Of a DNA stretch of 64,000 nt, positions 42,990 through 52,459 are shown in pieces. The notes beneath the pieces are model-generated. The model ran no database searches and was not told the origin of the DNA. It worked only from the letters and a program-made list of their open reading frames with translations. Every line of letters begins with the position of its first letter. The first letter of the stretch is position 1. The translations under genes were made by a program, and so were the position numbers. The stretch is from Tannerellaceae bacterium (GTDB taxonomy: Bacteria > Bacteroidota > Bacteroidia > Bacteroidales > Tannerellaceae). The stretch is from the NCBI GenBank assembly GCA_031259845.1, contig JAIRKZ010000160.1, positions 35,571 through 99,570 on the forward strand, read 5' to 3'.

Positions 42990-43814
42990 TTAATATTGTT
43001 CGCTCTCATTGGGGAAATCCTGCCGTTTGACGTCTTCAACATATCTTTGTACGGCTTTTGTTATCACTTCTTTGAGATTGGCATAACGGCGCAGGAAACG
43101 GGGCGAGAAGTCTTCGGTTATGCCCAGCATATCGTGCATCACCAATACTTGCCCGTCCACCCCGTTGCCGGCGCCGATTCCGATGATGGGGATTTTTAAT
43201 TCGGACGCTATCCGGGCCGCCAGCTTTGCAGGTACTTTTTCTATTACGATGGCAAAGCAACCCAATTCTTCCAGTAAATGGGCGTCACGGACAAGCTTTT
43301 CCGCCTCGGCCTCTTCACGGGCCCGCACGGTATAAGTACCGAATTTATTAATGGATTGGGGCGTTAATCCCAAATGTCCCATAACAGGAATACCTGCCGA
43401 TAAGATACGCACAACCGATTCCTGTATTTCGGCGCCTCCTTCTACCTTTATACAATCGGCATGGGTTTCTTTCATTACACGTATGGCGGAAGAAATGGCT
43501 TCTTTCGAATTGCCCTGATAGGCGCCAAACGGCAAATCAACTACCACAAGGGCGCGGCTAACGGCTTTCATTACCGACTTGCCATGATAAATCATCTGGT
43601 CTAAGGTAATAGGAAGCGTTGTTACATTCCCTGCCATCACATTGGAAGCCGAATCACCCACTAAAATAACATCCATACCTGCCTGGTCTATCAACTTTGC
43701 CATCGAATAATCGTATGCCGTAAGCATGGATATCTTTTCGCCGCGCCGTTTCATCTCTACCAGGCGATGGGTAGTGACCTTTCTGTTTTCCGAATCACGT
43801 TTTGCAACCGACAT
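42990..43814 (-). CDS. panB: 3-methyl-2-oxobutanoate hydroxymethyltransferase
   Basis: 274 aa; [62 protein letters not shown]. Confidence 0.96.
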   Translation of the reverse strand: MSVAKRDSENRKVTTHRLVEMKRRGEKISMLTAYDYSMAKLIDQAGMDVILVGDSASNVMAGNVTTLPITLDQMIYHGKSVMKAVSRALVVVDLPFGAYQGNSKEAISSAIRVMKETHADCIKVEGGAEIQESVVRILSAGIPVMGHLGLTPQSINKFGTYTVRAREEAEAEKLVRDAHLLEELGCFAIVIEKVPAKLAARIASELKIPIIGIGAGNGVDGQVLVMHDMLGITEDFSPRFLRRYANLKEVITKAVQRYVEDVKRQDFPNESEQY

Positions 43815-43900
43815 AATCTAAATTGTTTTTTATTACAGGGTGCAAAGTTATATTTTTGCTGAAATAACCTGTAAACAAATAACAAATTAGTAACCCTTTT

Positions 43901-45292
43901 TTATTTTTTCCAATATCGTTCCATTTCTTCCAATGTCTTTCCTTTGGTTTCCGGAATCATTTTCCAAACGAACAGGGCTGAAAGAACAGCCATTAACCCA
44001 TAAAAACCATACGTCACAGCCCCACTGTAATTCATCATGGCCGGATATGTGGAAGAAATCAGGTAATTGGCAGCCCATTGCGCCGCCACTGCCACTGCCA
44101 CAGCCTGCCCCCGTATCCTGTTGGGAAATATCTCGGCTATCAAAACCCAACAGACAGGCCCCCACGACATCATAAAGGAAGCGGTGTAAATAATAATAAA
44201 TACAAGCGTGCTGATACCGATTATATTAAAAAAGGACAATGCGGAAATAGCAAACATACCGGTAGCCATCCCGATGGAACCAACGATAAGCAAGGGTTTG
44301 CGCCCCCATTTATCTACCGTTAATATGGCTATCACCGTAAAGATTACATTCACCAGTCCCATCACAATCGTTTGCAGCATAGACGCATCCTTGGCCGCCC
44401 CCATACTTTCAAAGATACGGGGCGCATAATAAAGGGCCACATTAATGCCTACGAATTGCTGGAAAACGGATAACAGGATACCAATAACAATCACGGCTAC
44501 TCCATAAGAAAGTAATTTACTTTTTACCGATTCATTTACGGTTGCCTTTATTTCATTGAGTATGGCTTGCGCTTTTTCCTTGGAACCGTTTATTTTTTCC
44601 AGCACCGTAAGCGCTTTTTCATCTTCATAAATAAGAGCCAGGTAACGCGGCGTTTCAGGAACGAAACACACCAACAGGCCAAACAGGGCGGCCGGAATTG
44701 CTTCGGAGGCAAACATATAACGCCAGCCTGTGTCATTAATCCACGCAATGGTGTGTCCGTTGGCTATTCCCCAGTTAACGAAGTAAACAACCAGCATGCC
44801 GAAAATAATGGCAAACTGGTTGAAGGATACTAAACGCCCCCTTATTTCCGTTGGCGCTATTTCGCCTATATACATCGGACAAACAGCCGACGCCAAGCCA
44901 ACGCCTATACCGCCCAGAACGCGGTATATATTAAATACGGCCAATAATCCCAAAGACGATTCGCCCCGGTTAAAAAAGAACATTTCAGGCCAGGCTGAAC
45001 CTAAGGCCGAAAGAAAAAATAAAAGAGCCGCCAGCAGCAGTGATTTTTTACGCCCCAAACGGGAAGAAAAGAAGCCAGACAACGCTCCCCCGATTATACA
45101 CCCTATCAGTGCGCTGGATACCGTTGCCCCATGTATAAAATCACTCAAACCCAATGGTTTTATCAAAAAAGCTTCTATTGATTTCTCGGCGCCTGAAATA
45201 ACTGCCGTGTCATATCCAAAAAGCAAGCCACCGATAGTGGCTACCAATGTTATCCCGAAGACATACCCGGAATTGTAGTTTTTATTTGCCAT
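43901..45292 (-). CDS. MFS sugar:H+ symporter, XylE-like (probable D-xylose transporter)
   Basis: 463 aa, multiple TM segments; GLLFGYDTAVISGAEKSI, PETPRYL, WGRKPLLIVGS, PETKGKTLEEME; beside xylA and xylB. Confidence 0.9.
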   Translation of the reverse strand: MANKNYNSGYVFGITLVATIGGLLFGYDTAVISGAEKSIEAFLIKPLGLSDFIHGATVSSALIGCIIGGALSGFFSSRLGRKKSLLLAALLFFLSALGSAWPEMFFFNRGESSLGLLAVFNIYRVLGGIGVGLASAVCPMYIGEIAPTEIRGRLVSFNQFAIIFGMLVVYFVNWGIANGHTIAWINDTGWRYMFASEAIPAALFGLLVCFVPETPRYLALIYEDEKALTVLEKINGSKEKAQAILNEIKATVNESVKSKLLSYGVAVIVIGILLSVFQQFVGINVALYYAPRIFESMGAAKDASMLQTIVMGLVNVIFTVIAILTVDKWGRKPLLIVGSIGMATGMFAISALSFFNIIGISTLVFIIIYTASFMMSWGPVCWVLIAEIFPNRIRGQAVAVAVAAQWAANYLISSTYPAMMNYSGAVTYGFYGLMAVLSALFVWKMIPETKGKTLEEMERYWKK

Positions 45293-45309
45293 AAATAGTT
45301 GACAAGCGA

Positions 45310-45329
45310 CAGTTGGCCAGCGCCAACTG
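45310..45329. other. Intercistronic hairpin between xylA and the transporter gene
   Basis: CAGTTGGC-cagc-GCCAACTG, 8-bp perfect stem, no U-tract. Confidence 0.6.
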
Positions 45330-45347
45330 CCTGCTCTTCCTTTATTA

Positions 45348-46676
45348 TTAGATATAATTGTTTATTATCATTTCATACAACTCTTGTTTTCCGCTGGTTT
45401 GTGCGGGTTCTCCGTTGCGCAGCGCGATAGTGCGTAAGCTTTCAAGCGTTAGTTTCCCCTCTTCAAAGGCTTTTCCATCGCCGCTGTCAAAGCTGGCATA
45501 ACGTTCTTTACGCATTTTTCTGTAATCCGAATTTTCAAGAATATCGGCTGCTGTCAATAAAGCGCGGGCAAACGTATCCATACCGCCTATATGGGCAATG
45601 AAGATATCTTCCAGGTCTGTTGAATTACGACGTGTTTTGGCATCGAAGTTGGTACCTCCCGTTGTTAATCCGCCGTTTTCAAGGATTACCAGCCAGGCTT
45701 GGGTAAGTTCAAACAGGTCTGCCGGGAACTGGTCGGTATCCCAGCCATTCTGGTAGTCGCCGCGATTGGCGTCGATACTGCAAAGCATGCCGGCGTCTGC
45801 AGCGGCTTGTAATTCGTGTTCAAATGTATGGCCGGCCAATGTGGCGTGGTTTACTTCAATATTTATGGCGAAGTCTTTATCCAATCCGTAATGGCGAAGG
45901 AAACCAATCACTGTTTCCGTATCCACATCATACTGATGCTTGGTGGGTTCCATGGGTTTAGGCTCAATAAGGAAAGTACCCTTAAAACCATTCTTGCGCG
46001 CATAATCGCGAGCCATTGTCAGCATCATGGCCAGATGGTCTTTCTCACGTTTCATATTGGTATTAAGCAGGGTCATATAGCCTTCCCTGCCTCCCCAGAA
46101 CACATAGTTTTCGCCGCCTAATGCAATGGTAGCGTCAATGGCATTCCTGATTTGCGTTCCGGCGCATGCTACCGAAGCAAAGTCCGGATTGGTAGCCGCC
46201 CCGTTCATATAACGTGTATGGCTGAAAACATTGGCCGTACCCCATAATAACTTCTTGCCTGTTTCTTTCTGAAGTTCTCTGGCGTAATCTACCATGGTAA
46301 ACAGGCGTCTTTCAAATTCGGCCAGCGACGGGCCTTCGTCTACCACATCCACATCGTGGAAACAGTAATAAGGTATACTGCATTTTGTAAGAAACTCAAA
46401 AGCGGCATCCATTTTATATCTCGCGCGCACCAATGGGTCGGACGAATTATTCCAGGGGAATGTTTTCGTTCCTCCCCCGAAAGGGTCTCCTCCTTCAGCG
46501 CATAATGTATGCCAATAGGCCATCGCAAACCGAAGATGGTCTTTGAGCGTTTTGCCCATTACTACTTTGTTTTCATCATAATAATGAAATGCCAACGGAT
46601 TTTTCGTTTCACGTCCTTCAAACGGAATCTTTCCTATTCCCGGAAAGAATTCTTTTTCTCCTTTATAAAAACTCAT
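45348..46676 (-). CDS. xylA: Xylose isomerase
   Basis: 442 aa; [62 protein letters not shown]. Confidence 0.97.
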   Translation of the reverse strand: MSFYKGEKEFFPGIGKIPFEGRETKNPLAFHYYDENKVVMGKTLKDHLRFAMAYWHTLCAEGGDPFGGGTKTFPWNNSSDPLVRARYKMDAAFEFLTKCSIPYYCFHDVDVVDEGPSLAEFERRLFTMVDYARELQKETGKKLLWGTANVFSHTRYMNGAATNPDFASVACAGTQIRNAIDATIALGGENYVFWGGREGYMTLLNTNMKREKDHLAMMLTMARDYARKNGFKGTFLIEPKPMEPTKHQYDVDTETVIGFLRHYGLDKDFAINIEVNHATLAGHTFEHELQAAADAGMLCSIDANRGDYQNGWDTDQFPADLFELTQAWLVILENGGLTTGGTNFDAKTRRNSTDLEDIFIAHIGGMDTFARALLTAADILENSDYRKMRKERYASFDSGDGKAFEEGKLTLESLRTIALRNGEPAQTSGKQELYEMIINNYI

Positions 46677-46719
46677 GATTTAATTGGTTTTTTTAATTAT
46701 TAATTTATAATGGTTTATA

Positions 46720-48213
46720 TTATTTATTGTTGATGATTAATTCCAGGCGTTCTTTCCACAATTGATAGGCTCCGGAATAGAGATTGGCTTTGCTCCTGTC
46801 CGGTTCTATCACGTCTATTTTCTTCAGTGACTGGAAGGCTTCCCGGGGAGACTGGTAAATACCGGCGCCAATACCGGCGCCTTTAGCCGCGCCGACGGCT
46901 CCATTCGTATCGTATAATTCGATAACGGCCCCGGTAACGCCGGCTAATGTTCCTCTAAATACCGGGCTTAAAAACATATTTGCATTGCCGGCGCGGATAA
47001 TATCAACAGGAATCCCCATTTCATCCATGATATCCATACCGTATTTGAATGAAAAAACAATTCCTTCCTGGGCTGCGCGTACGAGATGCTTTTGATTATG
47101 GATATTAAAATTCAATCCGGTGAAAGAACAGTCTGTTTCCTTATTCTTCAGCATGCGTTCCGCACCGTTGCCAAAGGGCAGGATGGAAAGTCCTTCGGAG
47201 CCAACCGGTATCTTTGCCGCTATATCGTTTAATTCATTGTAGCTGATGCCTTCGGGAGCTACGTTACGCTTTATCCACGAATTAAGGATACCCACTCCAT
47301 TGATACAGAGCAATACGCCAAGGCGTGGCTGTTTTTCCGTATAATTTACATGCGCAAACGTATTGACACGCGAATACCGGTCGTAGGCAACTTTATCATT
47401 TACGCCGTATACTACCCCCGACGTTCCGGCCGTAGCGGCAATTTCTCCGGGGTTTAATACATTCAGCGATAAAGCATTGTTGGGCTGGTCGCCGGAACGG
47501 TACGTTACGGGCGTTCCTTTTTTCATACCCAATTCGGCAGCAACAGACGCCAGCAATTCTCCCTGTTCGCCAAAGGCAGGACGAATGGCGGGAACAATGT
47601 CGCCGGCAAATCCGAAATATTCCAGCACATCTTCTGATACCCGGTTCGCTTTAAAATCCCAGAACATGCCTTCCGACAAGCCGGATATGGTGGTTACGAT
47701 ATCGCCGGTCATGCGCATGGCGATATAATCGCCGGGAAGCATGAATTTGTAAACCGATTCAAACAGCCGGGGTTCATTTTCTTTTACCCAGGCTAATTTA
47801 GCTGCCGTAAAATTTCCCGGAGAGTTCAATAGATGAGATAAACATTTTTCTTCGCCAATGGAACGGAACGCCTCATCGCCATACGGCACGGCACGGCTGT
47901 CGCACCAGATGATAGACGGGCGCAATACGTTCTGCTTCCTGTCTACCAATACCAAACCGTGCATCTGGTACGAAATACCTATTGCTTTAATATCCTCTCC
48001 CTCAATAGCCGCTTTCCCTATTGCTCCTTTGATGGCCCATTTAAGATAATTCCACCAGCTTTCGGGCTCCTGTTCCGCCCAGCCCGGCTTAACGGCTTTT
48101 ATCGGGGCTTCTTCTTTGGGATAATAATCCGAACTGATTGTTTCTCCGGTTTGCCGGTCTATTATAGAAGCTTTCACCGACGAGCTTCCTATATCACATC
48201 CTAACAGATACAT
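46720..48213 (-). CDS. xylB: Xylulokinase (FGGY family)
   Basis: 497 aa; LLGCDIGSSSVKASIID, GISYQMHGLVLVD, WCDSRA; adjacent to xylA. Confidence 0.93.
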   Translation of the reverse strand: MYLLGCDIGSSSVKASIIDRQTGETISSDYYPKEEAPIKAVKPGWAEQEPESWWNYLKWAIKGAIGKAAIEGEDIKAIGISYQMHGLVLVDRKQNVLRPSIIWCDSRAVPYGDEAFRSIGEEKCLSHLLNSPGNFTAAKLAWVKENEPRLFESVYKFMLPGDYIAMRMTGDIVTTISGLSEGMFWDFKANRVSEDVLEYFGFAGDIVPAIRPAFGEQGELLASVAAELGMKKGTPVTYRSGDQPNNALSLNVLNPGEIAATAGTSGVVYGVNDKVAYDRYSRVNTFAHVNYTEKQPRLGVLLCINGVGILNSWIKRNVAPEGISYNELNDIAAKIPVGSEGLSILPFGNGAERMLKNKETDCSFTGLNFNIHNQKHLVRAAQEGIVFSFKYGMDIMDEMGIPVDIIRAGNANMFLSPVFRGTLAGVTGAVIELYDTNGAVGAAKGAGIGAGIYQSPREAFQSLKKIDVIEPDRSKANLYSGAYQLWKERLELIINNK

Positions 48214-48218
48214 GGTAA

Positions 48219-48956
48219 TCAGGTTTTATTTAATTTAGAACGCAGTTGATTATATTTTACTTTATCAAATCGATAGTAACGGGCGGAACGATGGGCTACC
48301 CCTTTTTCCAAATCATCTGTAGGAACAATAAAGGGGAGCGCATTCATTTTCTTATGAAAATTCCTTACGTCAAATTCTTTATTATATATAATTTCGTAGG
48401 TACGCCTTAGTTGTAAGGCCGTAAACAAAGCCGGTAAATAATTAAAAATAATAGAAGGCTCTACTTCCGTCCACTTCCGTATTTCTTTAATGGCTTCCCC
48501 GATAATTTCTCTATGATCGAACGGCAGGCCGGGTAATTTGGAAACAGGCGTCCACTGTACGGCGCCGTATTTTTTGTCTGGCCGGGCTTTCCTTACTTTG
48601 CACAAAGCCAGGTAGGCTACGGTTACAATCCTGTCTATTTCCATATTGGAGGCTCTTTCGAGCCATAGAACATCTTCTTTATTGGAAGTACGCGCAGGAG
48701 AACCGAATGCCCTGAATTGTTTAAGCGCCACCCGTTTCAGTCCGACAGTATCTGCTAACACACGATAAGCGGCAACATCCAGGTCTTCTGCTTCGTAAAT
48801 CAAACTTCCGGGTAATTTATATTCAGTCTTACCGGTTCCCGCATTTTTCCGTTCCACTAACAAGACGCATAATTCTTCATTGTCTATACCTAACAAAACA
48901 CAATCTACTGAAACATGCGGGTAGAACATTTTCTTTCCTTCCTGATCCGTTAACAT
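48219..48956 (-). CDS. NUDIX-domain-derived transcriptional regulator (NrtR/AraR-like), probable xylose regulator
   Basis: 245 aa; NUDIX-like N-domain (VSVDCVLLGIDNEELCVLLVERKNAGTGKTEYKLPGSLI) plus winged-helix-like C-domain (YLPALFTALQLRRTYEIIYNKEFDVRNFHKKM). Confidence 0.85.
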   Translation of the reverse strand: MLTDQEGKKMFYPHVSVDCVLLGIDNEELCVLLVERKNAGTGKTEYKLPGSLIYEAEDLDVAAYRVLADTVGLKRVALKQFRAFGSPARTSNKEDVLWLERASNMEIDRIVTVAYLALCKVRKARPDKKYGAVQWTPVSKLPGLPFDHREIIGEAIKEIRKWTEVEPSIIFNYLPALFTALQLRRTYEIIYNKEFDVRNFHKKMNALPFIVPTDDLEKGVAHRSARYYRFDKVKYNQLRSKLNKT

Positions 48957-48978
48957 GATATTTCGATAAAAGTTCCCG

Positions 48979-49008
48979 CAAATATACTAATTAAATCATA
49001 GTAACAAA
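48979..49008 (-). promoter_or_regulatory. Candidate Bacteroidetes promoter for the xylose cluster
   Basis: Minus strand TTTG (49008-49005), 18 nt, TATATTTG (48986-48979), about 23 nt before the regulator start. Confidence 0.55.
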
Positions 49009-49172
49009 ATAAACCAACCTGTTTTTATTCTGTTACAACATTCTAATAATCTGTTTATTCATTATCTTACCTGTTACAATATCAAAATGCCTGATTAACT
49101 CCAAATGTCTATTAGCCGCTAAATTTGTTTATACAGAGCGCCGCATCTATATGTTCGCCACGTTTGCGTATC

Positions 49173-49330
49173 CCGTTTCTCGGAACCCTTACGATTCCTT
49201 CAAAATGACGTTTTGAGACTTTCGGAAGTGTTACGATTCCTCCAAAATGATTTTTTGAGACTTTCGGAAGTGTTACGATTCCTTCAAAATGATTTTTTGA
49301 GACTTTCGGAAGTGTTACGACTCCTGTGAT
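49173..49330. repeat. Tandem repeat, 42-bp (2 x 21) period, about 3.5 copies
   Basis: TTACGATTCC-type unit starts at 49189, 49231, 49273 and 49315; TGAGACTTTCGGAA recurs with the same spacing. Confidence 0.9.
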
Positions 49331-49334
49331 ATGC

Positions 49335-49375
49335 AAAAAGGGGGCGGGCCGCTTTTGGATGCGGGCCCGCCCCCT
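49335..49375 (-). terminator. Strong rho-independent terminator for the 49414..50691 gene
   Basis: GGGGGCGGGCC ... GGCCCGCCCCC 11-bp stem followed on the minus strand by TTTTT. Confidence 0.85.
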
Positions 49376-49413
49376 CTGCCGCGGGGTATGCCTTCCCTGG
49401 CGGGGCAGGTGCG

Positions 49414-50691
49414 TTATTGGGCGGTGAATATCCAGTACCAGCCGGCGCTTTCGTCTTTCTGCATGTTGGCAAGGGTTATTTTGTCGCCGTCTATCGAGAG
49501 TATCTGGTATTCGGTTACCGGGCCGTTGCCTTCGTTGAAGGCTATGCCGCACAGAATGGCTACGTCGGTAGTGCGCAGGGATGCTTTAGACCATCCTTCG
49601 GGGCCTCCTTTGGGGGCTGCTATGCTGAATTTTCCTTCGGCGGAGGTTCCGTCGTTGCGGTTTATCTTCAGCGTGCCGTTGCTGGTAAACACCATCGTGG
49701 CGCCTGTGCCTTCGCCGGGGGCCTGCCCGTTTACGTCGTCTGAGCTTAGTATCCACCAGCCCGGGGCGTTCACGTATACGGCATTGTTGCCCAATACGTT
49801 TTTGCCTGCGCCCCAGCCCCAGGTTTTTTCCGATCCTCCGGTGAGGGCTTCTACAAAGGGGGAGCCGTCGAAGGCGGTGTAGCCTTCGGGACGGAATATC
49901 CAGAAGTTGGCTTCGCCGTCGGGGTTGTCGGGCACGCCGTTGCCGGTTACGTTGGCCAGTATCAGGAGGTCGTCTTCCAGTTCGATGATATAGAAGTCGT
50001 AGGCTTCGCCCGCCTTATTGTTTACCGAATAGGCGTTCGGGATGGTGGCGCCTTTGAGCGAGAGGATGCCTTGCGACCAATTGCCTGCCTTTTTGGTAAG
50101 GTTAAAGGAGAAGGAGCCTTTTTGCTGTGTCCCGTCGCTCAGCGTTTTGGTAAAGATGGCTCCTCCATCTAAAGCAAAGGTGATGGAAGCGTCCCATTCG
50201 TTGAACTCGCCATATTCGGGGCCCCACCAGGTGGCCGCCTTGTCTCCTACGCCGCCGATGCCGTATGGATGGTTGTTGTCGGTAAAGGCGTCGAACACCC
50301 ATGTCTTCGAGCCGCTGCCGATGAATTTGTCCATGCCGGTTACTTCGTATATGATGGATTCTACGTTGACGGTAACCGTTCGGCTAATCGTAGAGCCATC
50401 GCCGTTGCGGCCGGTGAAGATTACCTCGATGTCGCCCACGGAGGTTACCAGCACTTCGTCGTATGCCTTGGCCGACGTCCCTACGCCATAGTCCCAGAAA
50501 GAAAGCGTCGGGCTGCGATTCTCCAATATCAGTTTATTAGACCTTACGCCATCCACTACTTCGGGCGTAACCGAAATATTCAGTTGTTCGGCCGTGATGG
50601 CGCCCGTCATTTCGTCTCTGCTTTCTACCGGGCTGCAGGCCGCCAGGAGCGCCAGGCCCGTTAAAAGAGTATACAGGATTGATTTGTTCAT
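49414..50691 (-). CDS. PUL-associated surface lipoprotein, PKD-like N-terminal region, putative glycan-binding
   Basis: 425 aa; lipobox ALLAAC; immediately downstream of susD. Confidence 0.65.
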   Translation of the reverse strand: MNKSILYTLLTGLALLAACSPVESRDEMTGAITAEQLNISVTPEVVDGVRSNKLILENRSPTLSFWDYGVGTSAKAYDEVLVTSVGDIEVIFTGRNGDGSTISRTVTVNVESIIYEVTGMDKFIGSGSKTWVFDAFTDNNHPYGIGGVGDKAATWWGPEYGEFNEWDASITFALDGGAIFTKTLSDGTQQKGSFSFNLTKKAGNWSQGILSLKGATIPNAYSVNNKAGEAYDFYIIELEDDLLILANVTGNGVPDNPDGEANFWIFRPEGYTAFDGSPFVEALTGGSEKTWGWGAGKNVLGNNAVYVNAPGWWILSSDDVNGQAPGEGTGATMVFTSNGTLKINRNDGTSAEGKFSIAAPKGGPEGWSKASLRTTDVAILCGIAFNEGNGPVTEYQILSIDGDKITLANMQKDESAGWYWIFTAQ

Positions 50692-50724
50692 ATTGCTTGA
50701 TAGATTTTTATTGTTAAACGTTTA

Positions 50725-52446
50725 TTACCATCCCGGATATTCGGCCGGAGCATCTCCCCAGCCGGTCGTTTGCGTGAGTATGCCTTCCGACAGGTCTATT
50801 TCGGAAACGGGCAGGGGGAAGAAGCCTTTCGTTTCTTCATACCGCCTGGCATAGCCGCCGCCGAAAGCTTTCATAATGTCGGGCAGTCCCCTGTTATAAA
50901 TAGCCACTCCCTGTTGCCTGGCCAGCAGGGCGGCGGCATCGCCCCAGCGGCGGATGTCTGCCCAGCGGCGGCCTTCGAAGGCCAGTTCAAACCGCCTTTC
51001 GTTCTTGATGGCGTCCAGCGAATACGATTTGGGCGACAGGCCTGCGCGTGCGCGGATTTTATTCATCCCCTCGGCGTCTCCCTTCAGTTCGGATTGCATC
51101 AGCAGCACATCGGCAAAACGGATAACCGGTAAATCCTGCACGTGCCCGAGCTGGAAGTTATCGTCGTCGCGGCCCCATTGCAGGGTGGCAAAGGTGTTCT
51201 TTAACGTCCCTTCCCCGTCGTGCGCACGTACGCCTATGAACTTTTTCTGCCAGAAGCCGGCCTCTTCCACCTGCTTGTCTGCGCCGAAGATGAAGGCTTT
51301 ACTTTCTGTTGCCACATCCAGGATGGAGGCTTTGCGGCGGATGTCGCCCGGCTCGGCCTTTTCCCAGTCTGTCCACAGTACCGGGTTTACCGGGCCGGCG
51401 CCCCAACCCACGCCAAAGGGGAAGGTGTCTTCGCCGCCATTATCGGCGCGCAGGCCGAAATGGATCAGGTACTGGTTTGAATAGCCGGTAATGGTTCCCC
51501 AGTCTGCCATTTTCGAACATTTTACTACAAATACGTGTTCCTGGTTTTCCGCCCCGTCGAGTACCCACGTTTTGCCTGCATCTGCCAGGTCTTTCACAAA
51601 ATCATATTCCGGGGCGGTAAATTTATTGGAATAAGCCCATATCCTGCGGAAATCATCTATCAGTCCGTGCCCGCTGTTGGCAATGCAGTCGTCTGTCCAG
51701 GCAATCACTTCCGTCTTCGCCACGCTTCCGCTATTCTCGCCCAGCCCGTTGCCCAGCGGAAGCTCCGCTTTATTATAGAAGCCGGTATAAAACAGGAATA
51801 CGCGCGCCATCAGCGCTTCGGCCGCCCATTTGGTGGCATGGCCTGATTCTACCGTATTGTACCTTACGGCCGGAAGCAGGCTGATGGCCTGTTTCAAATC
51901 GAAGGCTATCTGCCCGTATACCAAATCGGCTTCCGTACGCGGAAGGTTCACCGGCTCGGTAGAAAGCGTCAGGGGTATTTCGCCAAACATTTCCGTTAAT
52001 TCATGCAGGAAGAAGGCGCGCAGGAAATGAACCTCGCCTTTGTATCTGTTCAGCGTAGCATTGTCTACATCGCAATTGTCGAGCGTTTCCAGGGCCGTAT
52101 TGGCGCGGTAAATGCCTTTATAACGGGCTTCCCAGAACGTTTTGAACATATCGGGTTCCGAGTTCATCAATTTATCGATGGCCTGCATTAATTTATCGTT
52201 CTCGCCCCCGCCGCCAAAGCGTTCGTCCGACGCCAATTCGGCTGCATAGAAATAAGACGTTTGCGGGTTAGAGACAGCCATACTCAGCGTAGAATAGATA
52301 CCCGTTACCATTTGGTCGGCGTCTTCGGCCGTCAGGGGGAAACTCGTTGTATCCTTTTTGGTAAGATTATTTGTATCCAGATAATCTTCACAGCTTAAAC
52401 ATAAGAATGTAGCTGCAACAAAATATACTATTTTTTTCATATCCAT
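50725..52446 (-). CDS. SusD/RagB-like outer-membrane lipoprotein
   Basis: 573 aa; lipobox FLCLSC; FLRAFFLHELTEMFGEIPL, ADVLLMQSELKG, NERRFELAFEGRRWADIRRWG. Confidence 0.95.
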   Translation of the reverse strand: MDMKKIVYFVAATFLCLSCEDYLDTNNLTKKDTTSFPLTAEDADQMVTGIYSTLSMAVSNPQTSYFYAAELASDERFGGGGENDKLMQAIDKLMNSEPDMFKTFWEARYKGIYRANTALETLDNCDVDNATLNRYKGEVHFLRAFFLHELTEMFGEIPLTLSTEPVNLPRTEADLVYGQIAFDLKQAISLLPAVRYNTVESGHATKWAAEALMARVFLFYTGFYNKAELPLGNGLGENSGSVAKTEVIAWTDDCIANSGHGLIDDFRRIWAYSNKFTAPEYDFVKDLADAGKTWVLDGAENQEHVFVVKCSKMADWGTITGYSNQYLIHFGLRADNGGEDTFPFGVGWGAGPVNPVLWTDWEKAEPGDIRRKASILDVATESKAFIFGADKQVEEAGFWQKKFIGVRAHDGEGTLKNTFATLQWGRDDDNFQLGHVQDLPVIRFADVLLMQSELKGDAEGMNKIRARAGLSPKSYSLDAIKNERRFELAFEGRRWADIRRWGDAAALLARQQGVAIYNRGLPDIMKAFGGGYARRYEETKGFFPLPVSEIDLSEGILTQTTGWGDAPAEYPGW

Positions 52447-52459
52447 TACTGTCTTTCTG

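Noticed and set aside
49173-49330. CRISPR array
   Set aside because: Units are contiguous with no unique spacers between copies and no cas genes nearby.
49112-49552. Minus-strand ORF with VTLPKVSKNHFEG repeats as a real repeat protein
   Set aside because: It overlaps the lipoprotein gene's 3' end and its terminator in another frame; the 14-aa period follows from the 42-bp DNA repeat. Kept only as a DNA repeat.
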